The notes beneath the pieces are model-generated. The model was not told where the DNA came from, searched no databases, and saw nothing but the letters and a program-made list of their open reading frames with translations. From assembly GCA_029204225.1 (NCBI GenBank), contig CM055097.1, positions 52,694,592 through 52,758,591 of the forward strand: a DNA stretch of 64,000 nucleotides, written 5' to 3'. This document shows positions 1-11,465 of this stretch, in pieces. Numbering within the stretch: the stretch's first letter is position 1; each line of letters begins with the position of its first letter. The stretch comes from Diphasiastrum complanatum. Lineage: Eukaryota; Streptophyta; Lycopodiopsida; Lycopodiales; Lycopodiaceae. The translations under genes were made by a program, and so were the position numbers.

Positions 1-592
1 GAGTGAGAGAAAGCTTGTACTCTTGTCTTGATTCTTCCGAAATTAGCACACTTTGGAGAGCCTCCAAACTTGGTAGCTCCTTCTTAATGGCATAGGATTG
101 TACAACGTTATCAAATTCACTTCTCAAGCCATTGAGAATGACTTGAACTAGCTCATTTTGATTGATGGAATCACCAATACAAGCAAGTTTCCAATGAATA
201 TCGTTTACTCTCAAAACATAACTAGATGCACTCTCATCACTCTTTTGGCTACTTTGAAAGATTTGATTCCTAAGAGTGAGAATCCTAGAGGTATTCTTAG
301 CCTCATAGATAGTCTTGAGACAATCCCAAGCTTCTTCGGCTGTTGTACAAGTACCTATCTCCCTCAATATCTCATTAGAGACATTCATCTTAATGTAGTG
401 GAGAGTCATCCTAGCTCTCTTTTTGTCTTTTTGAACCTCTTGAAGAACTTGTGGTTCTTCTTCAAGGCCAAGAACTATGTCCATCATGTCTTGAAGGATC
501 AAGATGGACTCCATCCTCATTTTCCAAATTGAATAATTTGAAGTGGTCAATCTTTCACTTGGTTCCAACAAGGATGAATCCATTGAAGACAT
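1..592 (-). pseudogene. copia gag, N-terminal part, cut by window edge
   Basis: Read on the minus strand this is the N-terminal gag of a Ty1-copia element. It starts at ATG 592-590 with MSSMDSSLLEPSERL and runs off the window. It matches the gag of element A (14842..15433) almost base for base; by eye I found one difference, at about 218. The gag protein would form the virus-like particle that packages element RNA. The downstream zinc knuckle and pol would lie left of position 1. The part seen has no stop or frameshift. Confidence 0.85.
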
Positions 593-1315
593 TTAAAGTG
601 AAGAAAACTCAAATGATGATCAATAAATGTTGCTACACACTCTCAATAGGGTCCAATAATAGAGTACTATCTCCTCCTATGAAAGATCTTGCAACTTGAT
701 TCTCACTAGCTACACAAATCTCTCTAAAACAAGATCTATTTCACATCAAATGATGGAGTATAGGAAAAGTTAGGATCAAACACTCTTAGCACGTGTGAAA
801 TACACTAAGAAACCAATTTTGACTCAAATACAATGATATTGCATGAAACAAAATGGCTAAGATCTCAAAACAGTGCCTAGCTCACATATAGATGAGATTG
901 CTAAGCATTCAACTGTGATTTTGGATCAAACAAGCAATCTTTTGACCAAACCAAATGTGTCCACCCAGGTCTAGGTGCCCTACCTAGCCCTCTTGGCTCA
1001 ACCAAATGGAATGAAACTGATTGCATCAGAAACTAGACAAAAATAGCTTCAAAACAAGCTATCAAGCAAGATAAATGGATCAAGCATGAGAGAGAACTTC
1101 CAAACTAAAATTGGATGTTCCTCACACGTGTCTGAACACCTGATTCCGTACAGTACCAGGTCAAACCCATTCAATGTCCTTTTGATCTCTTTTGATCCAA
1201 GATTGAACAAGATAGCTAGGAAAATGGGCCTTGACAACTTCTAGCTCAAGATTGATGAAAATTTTCACTTAGATGGATCAAAATGCATGGTAACCTTAGG
1301 TAGGTGCTGATACCA
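593..1315 (-). other. copia 5' leader and primer-binding site of copy A2
   Basis: This is the untranslated leader between gag (ATG at 592) and the 5' LTR on the minus strand. At 1303..1315 the plus strand reads GGTGCTGATACCA, a slightly diverged complement of the initiator-Met tRNA primer site TGGTATCAGAGC. It directly abuts the LTR, as expected for a copia element. Element A lacks the part from 984 onward. Confidence 0.7.
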
Positions 1316-2050
1316 TGTTGAATTTCACACGTGTGGATTGTCCACTACATGTACTTGTGATCTCCTAAGGTGTAGATGCACCAAGATCAAGACTAGATTG
1401 AGATTCAAGATCTATCTTTGATTCTATGGCAAAAACACACTACTACATGTATTCAATCACTTCCAACTCTCACTCACACGTGTGGGAAGTATTCAAAAAA
1501 TAATCTAAGTAAAAATAAGCCGCTCTCCTTGGGTAGAGAGAGAAAAAGCATCATGAGCTCTCGAGTAGAGAGTGAAACCTAGAAATCCAATAACTCACAA
1601 AATCCATGAAATCACCAAATCAATTAGATCCAAAATGAGGAGTACAATAATACTAGTAGATCCACGAGCTACCACTATGCTTAACTATGATTGGACCATA
1701 CTTTGTCACCTCTTGATTCTATTGGACCATTGATCCATGCACCTCTTAATTCTATTGGACTATATTCAAGCACACCTCAATTTCCTATTGGACCTTACAA
1801 GGTTCCACCTCTAAATCCTATTGGACCTCTTGGAATTCATCAAACAAAAGCTTTACACATGTCTACACTCTAATTGGCACGTGTTTAGCCTCTTACTCTA
1901 TTTTGGCTCAATAGTGGCATTACAAGTGGAAATGCATAATTTGTCATCTATGCCAAATTTATTCCTATCAACATCCTACACCTAGATGCTTGATGTGAAA
2001 AACATAAGACCCCTATATCTAACATAGATAATCTTTTTCAATTCTTCACA
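1316..2050 (-). mobile_element. 5' LTR of copia copy A2
   Basis: This 735-bp LTR begins TGTTGAATTTCACACG and ends TTCTTCACA (TG...CA on either strand). It is homologous to the 3' LTR of element A (10715..11447) and to its 5' LTR remnant (15825..16266). The adjacent primer-binding site at 1303..1315 shows that it is the 5' LTR of a minus-strand element. To its right the sequence passes directly into the coding remnant of copia element E, so copy A2 is inserted in E. Confidence 0.85.
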
Positions 2051-3871
2051 ACAAAGAGTGCCAACAAGATTTGTGCCAGGCAGCTCAACTTTCACATCAA
2101 AAAATTCTACGGGTTCAGTAGCGAACCACAGACATTCGAGGAGGCGATTGAAGGTCCAGAAAAGGACAAATGGATCCAAGCCATGAATGAAGAGATGGAG
2201 TCCATGATGAAGAACCAGGTATGGATGTTGGAGCCATTACCTCATAAGCGCAAGACTGTCAAATGCAAATGGATTTTCAAACTCAAATATGGACCAGACG
2301 GGAGTGTGACAAAATACAAGGCAAGACTGGTAGCGAAGGATTTCTCTCAGAGATATAGTATTGACTATTCTGAAACCTTCTCTCCTGTCATCAAACATTC
2401 ATTACTACGTCTATTGTTCGCATATGCATCAGCTTATGACCTCAGTATCCACATTGTGGACGAGAAGATAGCCTTCTTGCATGGCAAATTAGACGAAGAG
2501 GTCTACATGCATCAACCCCCAGGATTTGTCTCGAATTCACTTCCTGACTATGTATGCAGAATGCATAGAAGCATCTACGGTCTGAAGCAATCAGCCCAAC
2601 AATGGTACAAGAAGAAGGATTAGGCCCCTGAAATCATTGGGATTCAAGCCTCTGTTGTCTAACTTTAATGTGTATGTCAGAGTTACAGATGGGCAGATCA
2701 TCATAGTGGTTGTATATGTGGACAACACTCTAATACTTTGCAAGAGTGAGCAGCTAATTGCTGAAGTAAAGACAGACATCTCGAAGCATCTCGAGATAGT
2801 GGATCTGGGAGAAGCCAGGTGTTACCTAGGCTTACAAATTGAAAGGGACTATGAGGGAGACAAGTTATACCTTCACCAGTCCAGATACACCCAGAAGATC
2901 CTAGAGGACTTTGGGATGCTGAACTGCAAAGGAGCGAACACTTCAATGCTCACAGGAATGGTGCTAACAAGTGACGACTGTCCAAAGACTGAGGAAGAAA
3001 GAGAACAGATGTAGCTCACTCCCTATAGAAGGCTGATAGGTTCACTGATATACCTTACAGACAACACACGTCCTGATATTGCTTATGCAGTATTCAGGAT
3101 GAGCCAATTTTGTACGAATCTAGGCTTGACACATTGGAAGATTGCAAAACGAATTTTGCAATATCTTCAATTAATGAGGGATTATGGCTTGTGTTATTAT
3201 TGTGGTGCAGATCTCAGGATACTTTCCTACAGCAACGCTAGCTGGGCATCTCTCAGGGACGACTATAAAAGCATCTCAGGAGGATGCACCATCACATCAG
3301 GAGCAGCAGTTCTCTGGGTCAGCAAGAAGCAAACCATTGTAGCCCAGTCATCCTGCAAAGCAGAGTATGTAACAGCAGCAAAGATGGCCAACGAAGTAAT
3401 TTGGCTAAGACAGTTTCTGAATGAATTGGGCGAAACAAGGAACGAGCCACTAGTCTTGCAGATGGACAACACCTCTGCAACACACTCACGAAGGATCTCG
3501 TGTTCCATTCCAGGATGAAACACATTGCGATCAAGTATCACTTGATCAGGGATCTGATTGAGAAGAAGATGATGCAGACCACCTTCATCGGAAGGAAAGA
3601 TATGGTTGTTGACATCTTCACAAAGGCTCTGGACAAAGGACTCTTTGAGAGGCAAAGGAACAGTCTCGGGATCATAAAGCTACCATGCTTTGAGAGGGAG
3701 CTGAAGAAACAAAGTGTTTTCGAATACAAAGCCTTGCTAGCTTACGGCCCCTCGCCTGACGAACATGTTCGCAAACTTGAACATATGAAGACACGAAACA
3801 CGAAGAGTTTCACGAACACGAAAGTCAATGAAGACGAAGACCAATGGTTCACGAACACGAACGGTTCGTGA
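2051..3871 (+). pseudogene. copia element E: RT and RNase H remnant
   Basis: This plus-strand Ty1-copia pol remnant carries reverse transcriptase and RNase H. Motifs are KCKWIFKLKYGPDGS, KARLVAK, FLHGKLDEEVYM, SIYGLKQSAQQWY and VVVYVDN near 2710-2730. RNase H follows with SSCKAEY near 3350 and the C-terminal HIAIKYHLIRDLIEKK and VDIFTKALDKG. The reading frame shifts near 2620 and 3500 and has a stop at 3012. The catalytic YVDD is YVDN and the RNase H EAEY is KAEY, so both sites look dead. The N-terminal gag, protease and integrase are absent; copy A2 interrupts the element on the left. Its codon use and motifs differ from elements A-D, so it is a separate copia lineage. Confidence 0.85.
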
Positions 3872-3885
3872 ACACGAATGATCCA
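3785..3885. repeat. reiterated CACGAACACGAA / GTTCGTG palindromic words
   Basis: Just past the RNase H end of element E the sequence repeats words built from ACGAACACG and its complement, including GTTCACGAACACGAACGG directly followed by TTCGTGAACACGAA. The words pair with each other and could form a hairpin. This resembles the palindromic blocks of the TIR elements in the CUL4 introns, but I could not find matching ends here. Confidence 0.4.
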
Positions 3886-4758
3886 TGAACAAGATTCCCT
3901 TGCGGTCCTATACGAGAGAAAGACAGATGAGGTAAACAAAACCAATGGTGGAAATGAAACTCGTTCTGTCCTCATGCTCCAAGGAGTACCACCAGAGATC
4001 ACGCAAGTACCAGAAGTATAGAGATTTGACCTGATGGCATGACGTCAGCAGATACTCCCTAGGTCGTGGCTAAACTGCCACTCTTGTAATTCTCTGGTTA
4101 GTTGTAGATGGTTAATCACTCTAATCTTATATTTGCATAGAGAGACTATACTTACTGAATAATACTTGACATATATCAATAGGATACACATTGTGTAACA
4201 ATGTAAGAAGAACAAGAAGTAGTTTGATACTAGTAAACAATCAAGACGAAAATAGACAGAAGCTCTGCCTACGTGCGAGAAGATAATTTTGTCTAGGATC
4301 AGAAGATCCAATTGTCCGCTAGTGAAGCGAGACTGCTACTCGTGAGAGAGTCGTGCTTCTCTCATGCCAACGCACTGCATGGATTTGCATGCAGTGCCCT
4401 GAAGAAATCAGAGAAAATCAAAATAGATTATTTTTCTGGTTGTGTCTGATCTTGAATGTCGAATGCTTATGCTGTTTAGTTTAATATGTCTGAGTTTTCT
4501 TGCTCCCTTTGAATTCCGCACCTTGGTTGAAATGAAGTCGAATGTTATATTAATTTTATGAACGTAGATCAATAGTACCTGACTACCCTCTGGAGGATCG
4601 TAGGAGTGTTTCAGTTGGCAGTGCCCAGCGAACACATCTGAACTCCATCCGAATCTCGAAAGAGAGTCGCGAATGTTTCATGAATTTTTTTTCTCGCAAT
4701 TCTCGTCAGTCATATCGGAGCATCGCTCGACTCACAACAATGGGATTATACAGGCAGG
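3886..4758. other. non-coding, probable 3' flank or LTR of element E
   Basis: I see no gene here. The stretch follows the RNase H end of element E and should contain its 3' LTR. I could not fix LTR ends, because no second copy of the sequence is in the window. Confidence 0.3.
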
Positions 4759-4826
4759 ATGTCATGCCCTCACAACACATTTTATTGGATGATTTTATAT
4801 ATTTACACTTTGTTGGGAATACCCCC

Positions 4827-5222
4827 AACAAGGAGGCAAATATTTTCTAGTACGCAAAGAGAGGGTGAAAGTGCTCATGCATTTGTCTTGAGGGTGAAGT
4901 CCTTAAGTGATGATCTAGCATGCATTGATGAAAGCATAAAAGATGGTGAAATAGTCCAGGTTATGTTGAATGGTTTGCTAGATGAACATGCTAACCTTTT
5001 GCAAAGTTTTGCCATTCAAAGAGCCTTGCCAAGTGTAGGTGACTTGCAAGAAATCTTATTGACTAAAGAACATAGGTTGCAATCAAAGCTTGATGGTGCA
5101 TCCTTGCAAGGTGGAGGTGAAAAGGCTTTCTTCACAAAAAGCAAAGTCAAAGGCAAAGGAAAATGGTCCAAAGGTGGTAACTCGGATCATGATGATCACT
5201 CTTCCTTCTCCTCTTTCCATTA
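4827..5222 (+). pseudogene. copia gag fragment, C-family (internal part)
   Basis: The plus strand encodes the middle of a copia gag polyprotein (UBN2-like domain). Segments such as [34 protein letters not shown] and LPSVGDLQEIL align with the gag of element C (35520-35850). The basic stretch [12 protein letters not shown] before the zinc knuckle is also kept. The N-terminus and everything after the basic stretch are missing. The right end at 5222 abuts a minus-strand gag fragment from another copia family, so this is a breakpoint. Confidence 0.75.
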
Positions 5223-5330
5223 ATACAATTTTTTTGCCATTAATATAGATTTCATCTTAAATTTCCACAGATGGTAATGGGATCCATCAAGCTTGTCCAT
5301 GAGAGGACTGGCTTTTCCTTGGGAATCCAT
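5223..5330 (-). pseudogene. copia gag N-terminus, different family, opposite strand
   Basis: On the minus strand an ATG at 5330-5328 opens MDSQGKASPLMDKLDGSHY followed by WKFKMKSILMAKKL. This is the standard copia gag N-terminal pattern (KLDG.NY..W...M...L). Only about 35 codons remain before the junction at 5222. A primer-binding site (5476..5487) and LTR start (5488) lie upstream in the same orientation, so this is the 5' end of a minus-strand copia element truncated inside gag. Confidence 0.7.
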
Positions 5331-5475
5331 GTGGAAGAATTAGTCTAATTGATAGGAGAAACTATCAGTGACTTGAGTATGAAAATCCGATACTGACAAA
5401 TACATAACAAGAAGATAATTACTCTATCGACTAGTAGAGTCTTGTATTGTGGAGGCCAATCAAGCTATAAAGATA

Positions 5476-5487
5476 GCTCTGATACCA
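5476..5487 (-). other. copia primer-binding site (iMet tRNA)
   Basis: GCTCTGATACCA on the plus strand is the exact complement of TGGTATCAGAGC, the classic initiator-Met primer site of plant copia elements. It is followed immediately by TGTTGGGAGAG, the inner end of a minus-strand 5' LTR. Confidence 0.8.
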
Positions 5488-6480
5488 TGTTGGGAGAGAG
5501 AGGGGAGAATAAATGACGAACAGTAACGAGAAACGAACGAGAAGTGAACTCGAACAGAAAATGTTCGTGCGCAACGGAATGAATTATTTGACTCTCTCCC
5601 TAAGCATGAGTACGCTTATCAGAATGAACATAACTTTAGTGATAGAAATCACAATCACTCTAGATTACGTAGCCAAACGTTTAATGGATGAAACGCTAGA
5701 TGAATAATTTGTCGTGAATTGCAAGACAAATTATATGTCGCAAATGATTCGCAAAGAGCTAGATTGTGCTCGATTGATAATTAGTCGTGAATAATTCGTG
5801 AAAGACAAGACTAAAAGTTAATTGTCTATTACCAGAAAGAGCAACATGAAAGATCAGACAGAATGAAGAATAAGAATAGCAATATTAACATAGATCTGAA
5901 TGCAGAACGAATGAACTATATCAGATTAAGTATATCAAGTATACAAGTCAATAATGCGGTAGAGCACAAGATAGTAGTGGACAAAACTGCGTGCCCTACA
6001 AAGCTTATTTCTATCTGTAATGAGGAATCAAACCTCTTCTCCTAGTCTCTCTTTATCTCTTCATACATTGTTCATCTTCCGTCTCACGTCATTGAATACA
6101 CAGATAGTATCCAATATATACATTATATTACAAGTGTGCAGATGTGAAAGTACAGAGTGGATGTGTTGTCTATAAGAGATTGTGGGTGGCTGCAATCGTT
6201 GTCCAATCTGTTAGCGCAACTGCATAGGGTGAGTGTGGAAAGGGTGTGATGTCAGGTGAACGTTGGTGATGATGCAAAAGTGCGTCACTCTTACGAATGG
6301 CCTTAGGATAAGATTTACAGGGTGCCTTAGCTTTTAGGGCACTTTTGACATTCAGTAAGGTAGTGTCCCCTTTTCGCCTGTCACCATAATCTGTGTAAGA
6401 ACACAGTGTCGCGATTCATTCGTATTTTCTTCATCTATGCGAATTTGCATGTAAAGATGCAGATTGCGTGACAACGTTAG
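5488..6480 (-). mobile_element. 5' LTR region of a minus-strand copia element, outer end uncertain
   Basis: The LTR starts TGTTGGGAGAGAG at 5488, next to the primer-binding site. The sequence to about 6480 contains no coding signal. The outer boundary is a guess, because no second LTR of this family is in the window. Confidence 0.4.
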
Positions 6481-6631
6481 TAAATATGCAGCATGAATGG
6501 AGGCAGATTAAAAATTGGGATTCAGGAGAGTAGAAGGAGTAAATCCAACAAATGATTTATATTGCTTATCTGATTATTGATGGCATGTAGGTCATGGACG
6601 ATCTATTTCCTCATAAATCACTTTTTTGACA

Positions 6632-6643
6632 TGGGATCAGAGC
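6632..6643 (+). other. primer-binding-site-like sequence, plus orientation
   Basis: TGGGATCAGAGC differs by one base from the copia primer site TGGTATCAGAGC and is preceded by ...TTTTTTGACA, a plausible LTR end. What follows (TAGATCCATGCATGC...) resembles the leader of element C around 34815. It may mark the 5' end of a decayed plus-strand copia element; no gag follows. Confidence 0.4.
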
Positions 6644-7636
6644 TAGATCCATGCATGCTAAAGCAATATTTTTTGTGAAAAATCTAGGTTTGAGAGTGCT
6701 CTTGGATTTCGATTGTCTTCTAGTTTCAAATCAATCAATGATAGCTAGGTTTGATTGATTTCTTGGAACAATAGTAAGCGTTTGTTTTGGGTAAAGTTCA
6801 TGCCACATGTGAGTTACATTCACTTTGGAATTTTTATTGTGATATACCAACATAGAAATGATAGATTTGTGTAGTATTTAATGTCGAACCCCAAGAGAAT
6901 ATCATTTAAAAGTCAATTTATTGATATAGTTCTGACTTATTCGAATGAAATGAAGTCGGATGTTAATCTAGTTGTCAAACAGACATTTTATAAATAACCA
7001 GTATTACTTTTGTTGTGTGTGTGATGATGGTAATTTCCAGAACAACAATCTTCCTCTATCGAATCGAATGAAAAGTATTTTACAAGTGAAATGTTATCAG
7101 AGTAGCACAAATGAACTACACTCTGACTGATTAAGTTGTTAGCAAGGATTCGAAAGATATTCAATGCATTCAAGTACGAACAAACAAATAGTTAATCTTA
7201 TTCCTGAACTGTTGTGTTCTAGATAGTAGTCCTCAACAATTAAAGTCCAATCAAGGTTAAAAAACATGAATAGCCCACGAATATGTTAGAAACTTATATC
7301 TTCGTTACACACAAGAACATAGATCTATTACTCAATTCCTCGGGTAGGGACTACCATTTCAATTGTATACATATTGTTCTTCAATGACTGTGGAAGATTT
7401 CACCAAGGTGATACATTATTCGGGTGCCAAATACAAAGTATTCGCGCAGACGAATAAGATAGTTTAAAGGTAGTTCTTTAGATCAACTTTACGGAATCAC
7501 AACAAGCATCTATAATGAACTATTGCAGAAGAGATTGCTAGTAGACTCAAGATCACTCACACCAGTGCGAAGAATAGAGACCAAAGAAAATAATCTTTGA
7601 TGCTCTATTCACTTCTTCAATCTCTCACAAGTACAT

Positions 7637-7640
<4 letters not shown>

Positions 7641-7673
<33 letters not shown>
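7641..7673. repeat. (CT)n microsatellite
   Basis: An uninterrupted run of about 16 CT dinucleotides, in non-coding sequence. Confidence 0.95.
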
Positions 7674-7676
<3 letters not shown>

Positions 7677-8633
7677 TGGTGTGAGAATGAAGCGTGTCTT
7701 CCATATATTTCCTACGGAGCGAGCAAACACACCTCTAGATATTACAAGTGCGTCGCTCCATTAACTAACTCTAGTTAATAGATGAGTTACAATTAGATGA
7801 AAATTATACCATTAAAGATACATTTAACTACAAGTTTAATTTACTCTAGTTTAAGATGGCGATTTGAATCTAGTTGATTCGTGTAGGTGACTAGATTAAG
7901 GTTGTTCCAAGCATTGTTTCAGTTCTAGAGGTCTTGTCCTTTAGTACAAGACAAGTCTTTAGAAGTTATATCCCCAAAAATGATATAGGCCTCTTCATAA
8001 TATATGATTGTCCAGTGCATATCTTCATTTTCAAGTATATATTGCCATATTCGAATAGATATACATTGTTTAGCAAATACATGGCATCGCATATCCCCCT
8101 CCTCAAATGTGAAACGCCCTCGTGAACATATAATCTTCGTCTCGAGAATTGTTCATTCATAAGGAAAGAATACTTTTGTATCATTGAATAATCCTCCTTT
8201 TGAATATTTGTTAAGTCAAATGTATAGATATTTCTTCAGTTGTTGAATATATGGCCTTCATTTGTTATTTAAATGTCAGATGTTGAGTGGATTGATTTGA
8301 AATATGTCTGAGCAATCATTGAATTGGCTTTTAACATCATTCACATATGAGAGCTCAGCATCACATAATCAGCAACATGTACAAGAAGAATTTGGAAAAT
8401 AACATCATGTATTCATCTCATCATATAATTGTTGTGCCAACTATAAATCCCTTTGGCACTTGAGCAATAGTATTTCTTCTTTTGCTTTAGAGTATCTGTC
8501 GTTAGATAAGTTGCCGAATCCTAACAACCTTACAGGAGGCAATGTTCCATCAAATAATTCTTGTACTAATTGGCAATCTTCTTCAAAATCTTCTCTAACT
8601 GTAATTTGTTCGAACAAACGAGATGAAAATTGT

Positions 8634-8804
8634 ACAAATAAGTTCTGAACTAAAATTTTGAACTGTCGATATGTATAAGTACAGAATGTTTTATAATCTT
8701 GAGACTTTACAAATAAGTTCTGAACTAAAATTAAGATTTTAGCTACAAATGTTTTGAACTATCGATATGTATAAGTACAGAATGTTTTGTATTCTTGAGA
8801 CTTT
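8634..8804. repeat. two-copy tandem duplication
   Basis: The unit at 8634..8708 (starting ACAAATAAGTTCTGAAC and ending CTTGAGACTTT) is repeated at 8709..8804. The second copy carries an extra stretch of about 21 bases after AACTAAAATT. Confidence 0.85.
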
Positions 8805-9220
8805 CTTCTATCTTGTAGATTGTGCATGATTTCTACAAAATAATGAGACACGTTGTGCTCCCAATCAGTATATATATCGTACAGCTCTGGACATGCCACA
8901 TTGATGTTCAGCAAAAGACCTGCATCATTGAAATCTTCCATGTTCGCCTGAGCCTTTGGTATGTACAACTTGAATTCAGCATGCCTCCTCCCAAACTTTT
9001 GCTTCGTATCATCATTTTGCAAAAATTGATACTCCTTTATTCGTATGTATTCTAAGGCATACATGAATGAATGGAGAAACCTTAAACTTACCCTGGATTA
9101 TGGCCCAACATAGACAGCCCTTTTGTTCTATGCTAAGTTGGTCCCATAACCAGAGAAAAATCTCTTTTTTCCAAACGGTCTGCCAGTCCTCGAATGGAAT
9201 GCCTACTGTGTCTGGTAGCA

Positions 9221-10151
9221 TCAAATAATCCAAACGCCATTGCAATTCAAGGTTAAGATGTTGTGGACTCCACTTCCAGAACATGGATCTAGATCTCCAT
9301 CATTAGCAAGCATACATGAAAACATCACAAAAGCATCGTCATTTGCATCTTGAACATCCAAACCATCATCATCAAGAGTAAGATTGCCTTGCTTGTCTCC
9401 TTGATCTCTCTTCTTCTTGTAGCACTCACTTGCAAAGTGTCCTTTGATGCCACAATAGAAGCACCTGAGCTTTAATCTATCCTTCTTTTTGCCATTTGAA
9501 GAAGCATCCACTGGATCTTGCCCTTTAGACCACTTACTTTTGCTTTTGCCCTTGAATTTGCCCTTGCTGAACATAGCCTCCTCTCCAACTTGAGATGTTG
9601 ATGAAGATCTCTTGAAGATTAATCAAATTTGGCAAAGTCTTTTTAATAGCAACACTTTGAACAATGTTAGCATGATCATCCGACAATCCAATAAGAATAA
9701 CTTGAACAAGCTCTCCTTCCTTAATGCTCTCATCAATGCAAGCCAACTCATCATTCAATGCTTTCACTCTCAAAATAAAAGTATCTGGACTTTCTTCATT
9801 CTTTTGCAAACAAGAAAATGTTTGCCTTTTTAGAGTCAACACTCTAGAATTAGACTTGGATTCATAAAGCTTCTTCAATGAATCCCAATCATCCTTAGAT
9901 GAAGTACTCTTACCAACTTCCTTGAGAAGCTCATTGGTAACATTCATCTTTATCATGTGTAGAACCTTCTTGGCCCTCTTGTCATACCTCAATTGATCTT
10001 GTTGTGTTGTTGGTCTCTCCTCCAAACCTACAACAATATCCAAAACATCATTCATCTCAAGAAGTGATTCCATCCTCACTTTCCACATTGAGTAGTTACT
10101 TGAGGTAAGCCTATCATGGGCTTCCAACATGACTCCACTTGATGTAGCCAT
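9221..10151 (-). pseudogene. copia element B gag, frameshifted
   Basis: Minus-strand gag of a Ty1-copia element closely related to element C. It starts at ATG 10151 with MATSSGVMLEAHDRLTSSNY, runs through the UBN2-type gag domain, then shifts frame near 9560-9600 before the basic stretch. The zinc knuckle (CFYCGIKGHFASEC) lies at about 9420-9475. Gag coats the element RNA and the knuckle binds it. After the knuckle the protein loses similarity near 9240, so protease and pol are missing. The leader continues to 10714, where element A is inserted, and resumes at 16267. Confidence 0.85.
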
Positions 10152-10714
10152 GTAGCAATGATCTGATCCTCTCTTTCAACCTGTTTCAATGGCAAAGCAC
10201 TCCTTTCAATAAAAACAAGTATTTTCAAAAGGAAATCACAAAGATATGAAACTTCTCAATTCTCTTCTAGCACTTATACCAAGCAAATCAACACATAGAA
10301 TCATGAAATCTTGATCAACCTATGATCTATCCTCAATCTAATGACTATTGCCACTTCCTAAGATTGAAACACACTCAAATGGAGTCCAGCAACCTCACTA
10401 TCTAGAGATCCAATCAAAATTAGGCTTTGACAAAATCACAAAAATTTGATTATTTCAAAATCTACATGCAAATGCCAAAAATTTGATATGCAATCTATTA
10501 GCCACCACTTTAGGCTTTTCCAATGATCCAAAAAAATTGGCCAAATCCAACATGAATTGTGAGAAATCGGAATTGATCAAGATTATAAACCTATATAGGA
10601 TTTTGATCTACAAAAGATCCAATGTACATATGCAAGAAACTCGATTTTGGTGTAGAATCCAATAATCTAGCATGCATGCTCTAGCATTGATATCTTCTCC
10701 AAATCACTGATAGA
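10152..10714 (-). other. 5' leader of copia element B (first part)
   Basis: Untranslated leader upstream of the B gag start. It is interrupted at 10714/10715 by element A and continues at 16267..16303. The last five bases, ATAGA (10710..10714), are the target duplication. Confidence 0.75.
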
Positions 10715-11447
10715 TGTTGAATTTCACACGTGTGCATTGTCCACTACATGTACTTGTGATCTCCTAAGGTGTGTAGATGCACCAAGATCAAGACTAGATT
10801 GAGATTCAAGATCTATCTTTGAATCTATGGCAAAAACACACTACTATTCAATCACTTCCAACTCTCACTCACACGTGTGTGGGAAGTATTAAAAAAATAA
10901 TCTAAGTAAAAGCAAGCTGCTCTCCTCAAGTAGAGAGAGAAAAAACATCATGAGCTCTCGGGTAGAGAGAGAAAGCTAGAAATCCAATAACTCACAAAAT
11001 CCATGAACTCACCAAATCAATTAGCTTCAAAATGAGGAGTACAACGATACTAGTAGATCCACGAGCTACCACTATGCTTAACTATGATTGGACCATATTT
11101 TGTCACCTCTTGATTCTATTGGACCATTGATCCATGCACCTCTTAATTCTATTGGACTATATTCAAGCACACCTCAATTTCCTATTGGACCTCACAAGGT
11201 TCCACCTCTAAATCCTATTGGACCTCTTGGAATTCATCAAACAAAAGCTTTACACTTGTCTACACTCTAATTGGCACATGTTTAGCCTCTTACTCTATTT
11301 TGGCTCAATAGTGGCATTACAAGTGGAAATGCACAATTTGCCATCTATGCCAAATTTATTCCTCTCAACATCCTACACCTAGATGCTTGATGTAAAAAAC
11401 ATAAGAGCCCTATATCTAACATAGATAATCTTTTTCAATTCTTCACA
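10715..11447 (-). mobile_element. 3' LTR of copia element A
   Basis: A 733-bp LTR starting TGTTGAATTTCACACG and ending CTTCACA. It is complete, and the polypurine tract abuts it on the coding side. Confidence 0.9.
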
Positions 11448-11457
11448 CTCCTCCTAA
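11448..11457 (-). other. polypurine tract of element A
   Basis: On the minus strand TTTAGGAGGAG runs directly into the LTR start TGTGAAG. This is the plus-strand primer site for reverse transcription. Confidence 0.8.
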
Positions 11458-11465
11458 AAAATTAT

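Larger units (their letters stand above)
6644..9220. other. non-coding stretch, no gene recognised
   Basis: No coherent coding sequence is seen. A minus-strand open frame at 8759..9064 and another at 9012..9284 have no family resemblance I can name. The stretch also holds a CT microsatellite and a short tandem duplication listed separately. It is probably decayed transposon sequence. Confidence 0.4.

Noticed and set aside
158-699. Plus-strand open frames at 158..532 and 451..699, repeated at 14999..15540
   Set aside because: They are antisense to the copia gag of A2 and A. The repetition is explained by the gag duplication, not by a conserved plus-strand gene.
1691-1873. A 60-residue plus-strand frame (MDHTLSPLDSIGPL...) present three times
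   Set aside because: It lies in the LTR of the A family, antisense to transcription, and recurs only because the LTR recurs. The Ile-Gly-Pro repetition comes from a repeated ATTGGACC-like word.
9012-9284. Minus-strand frame with Trp-rich segments (WKKEIFLWLWDQL)
   Set aside because: It vaguely resembles the C-terminal region of plant LINEs, but no defining motif is present, so I do not annotate it.
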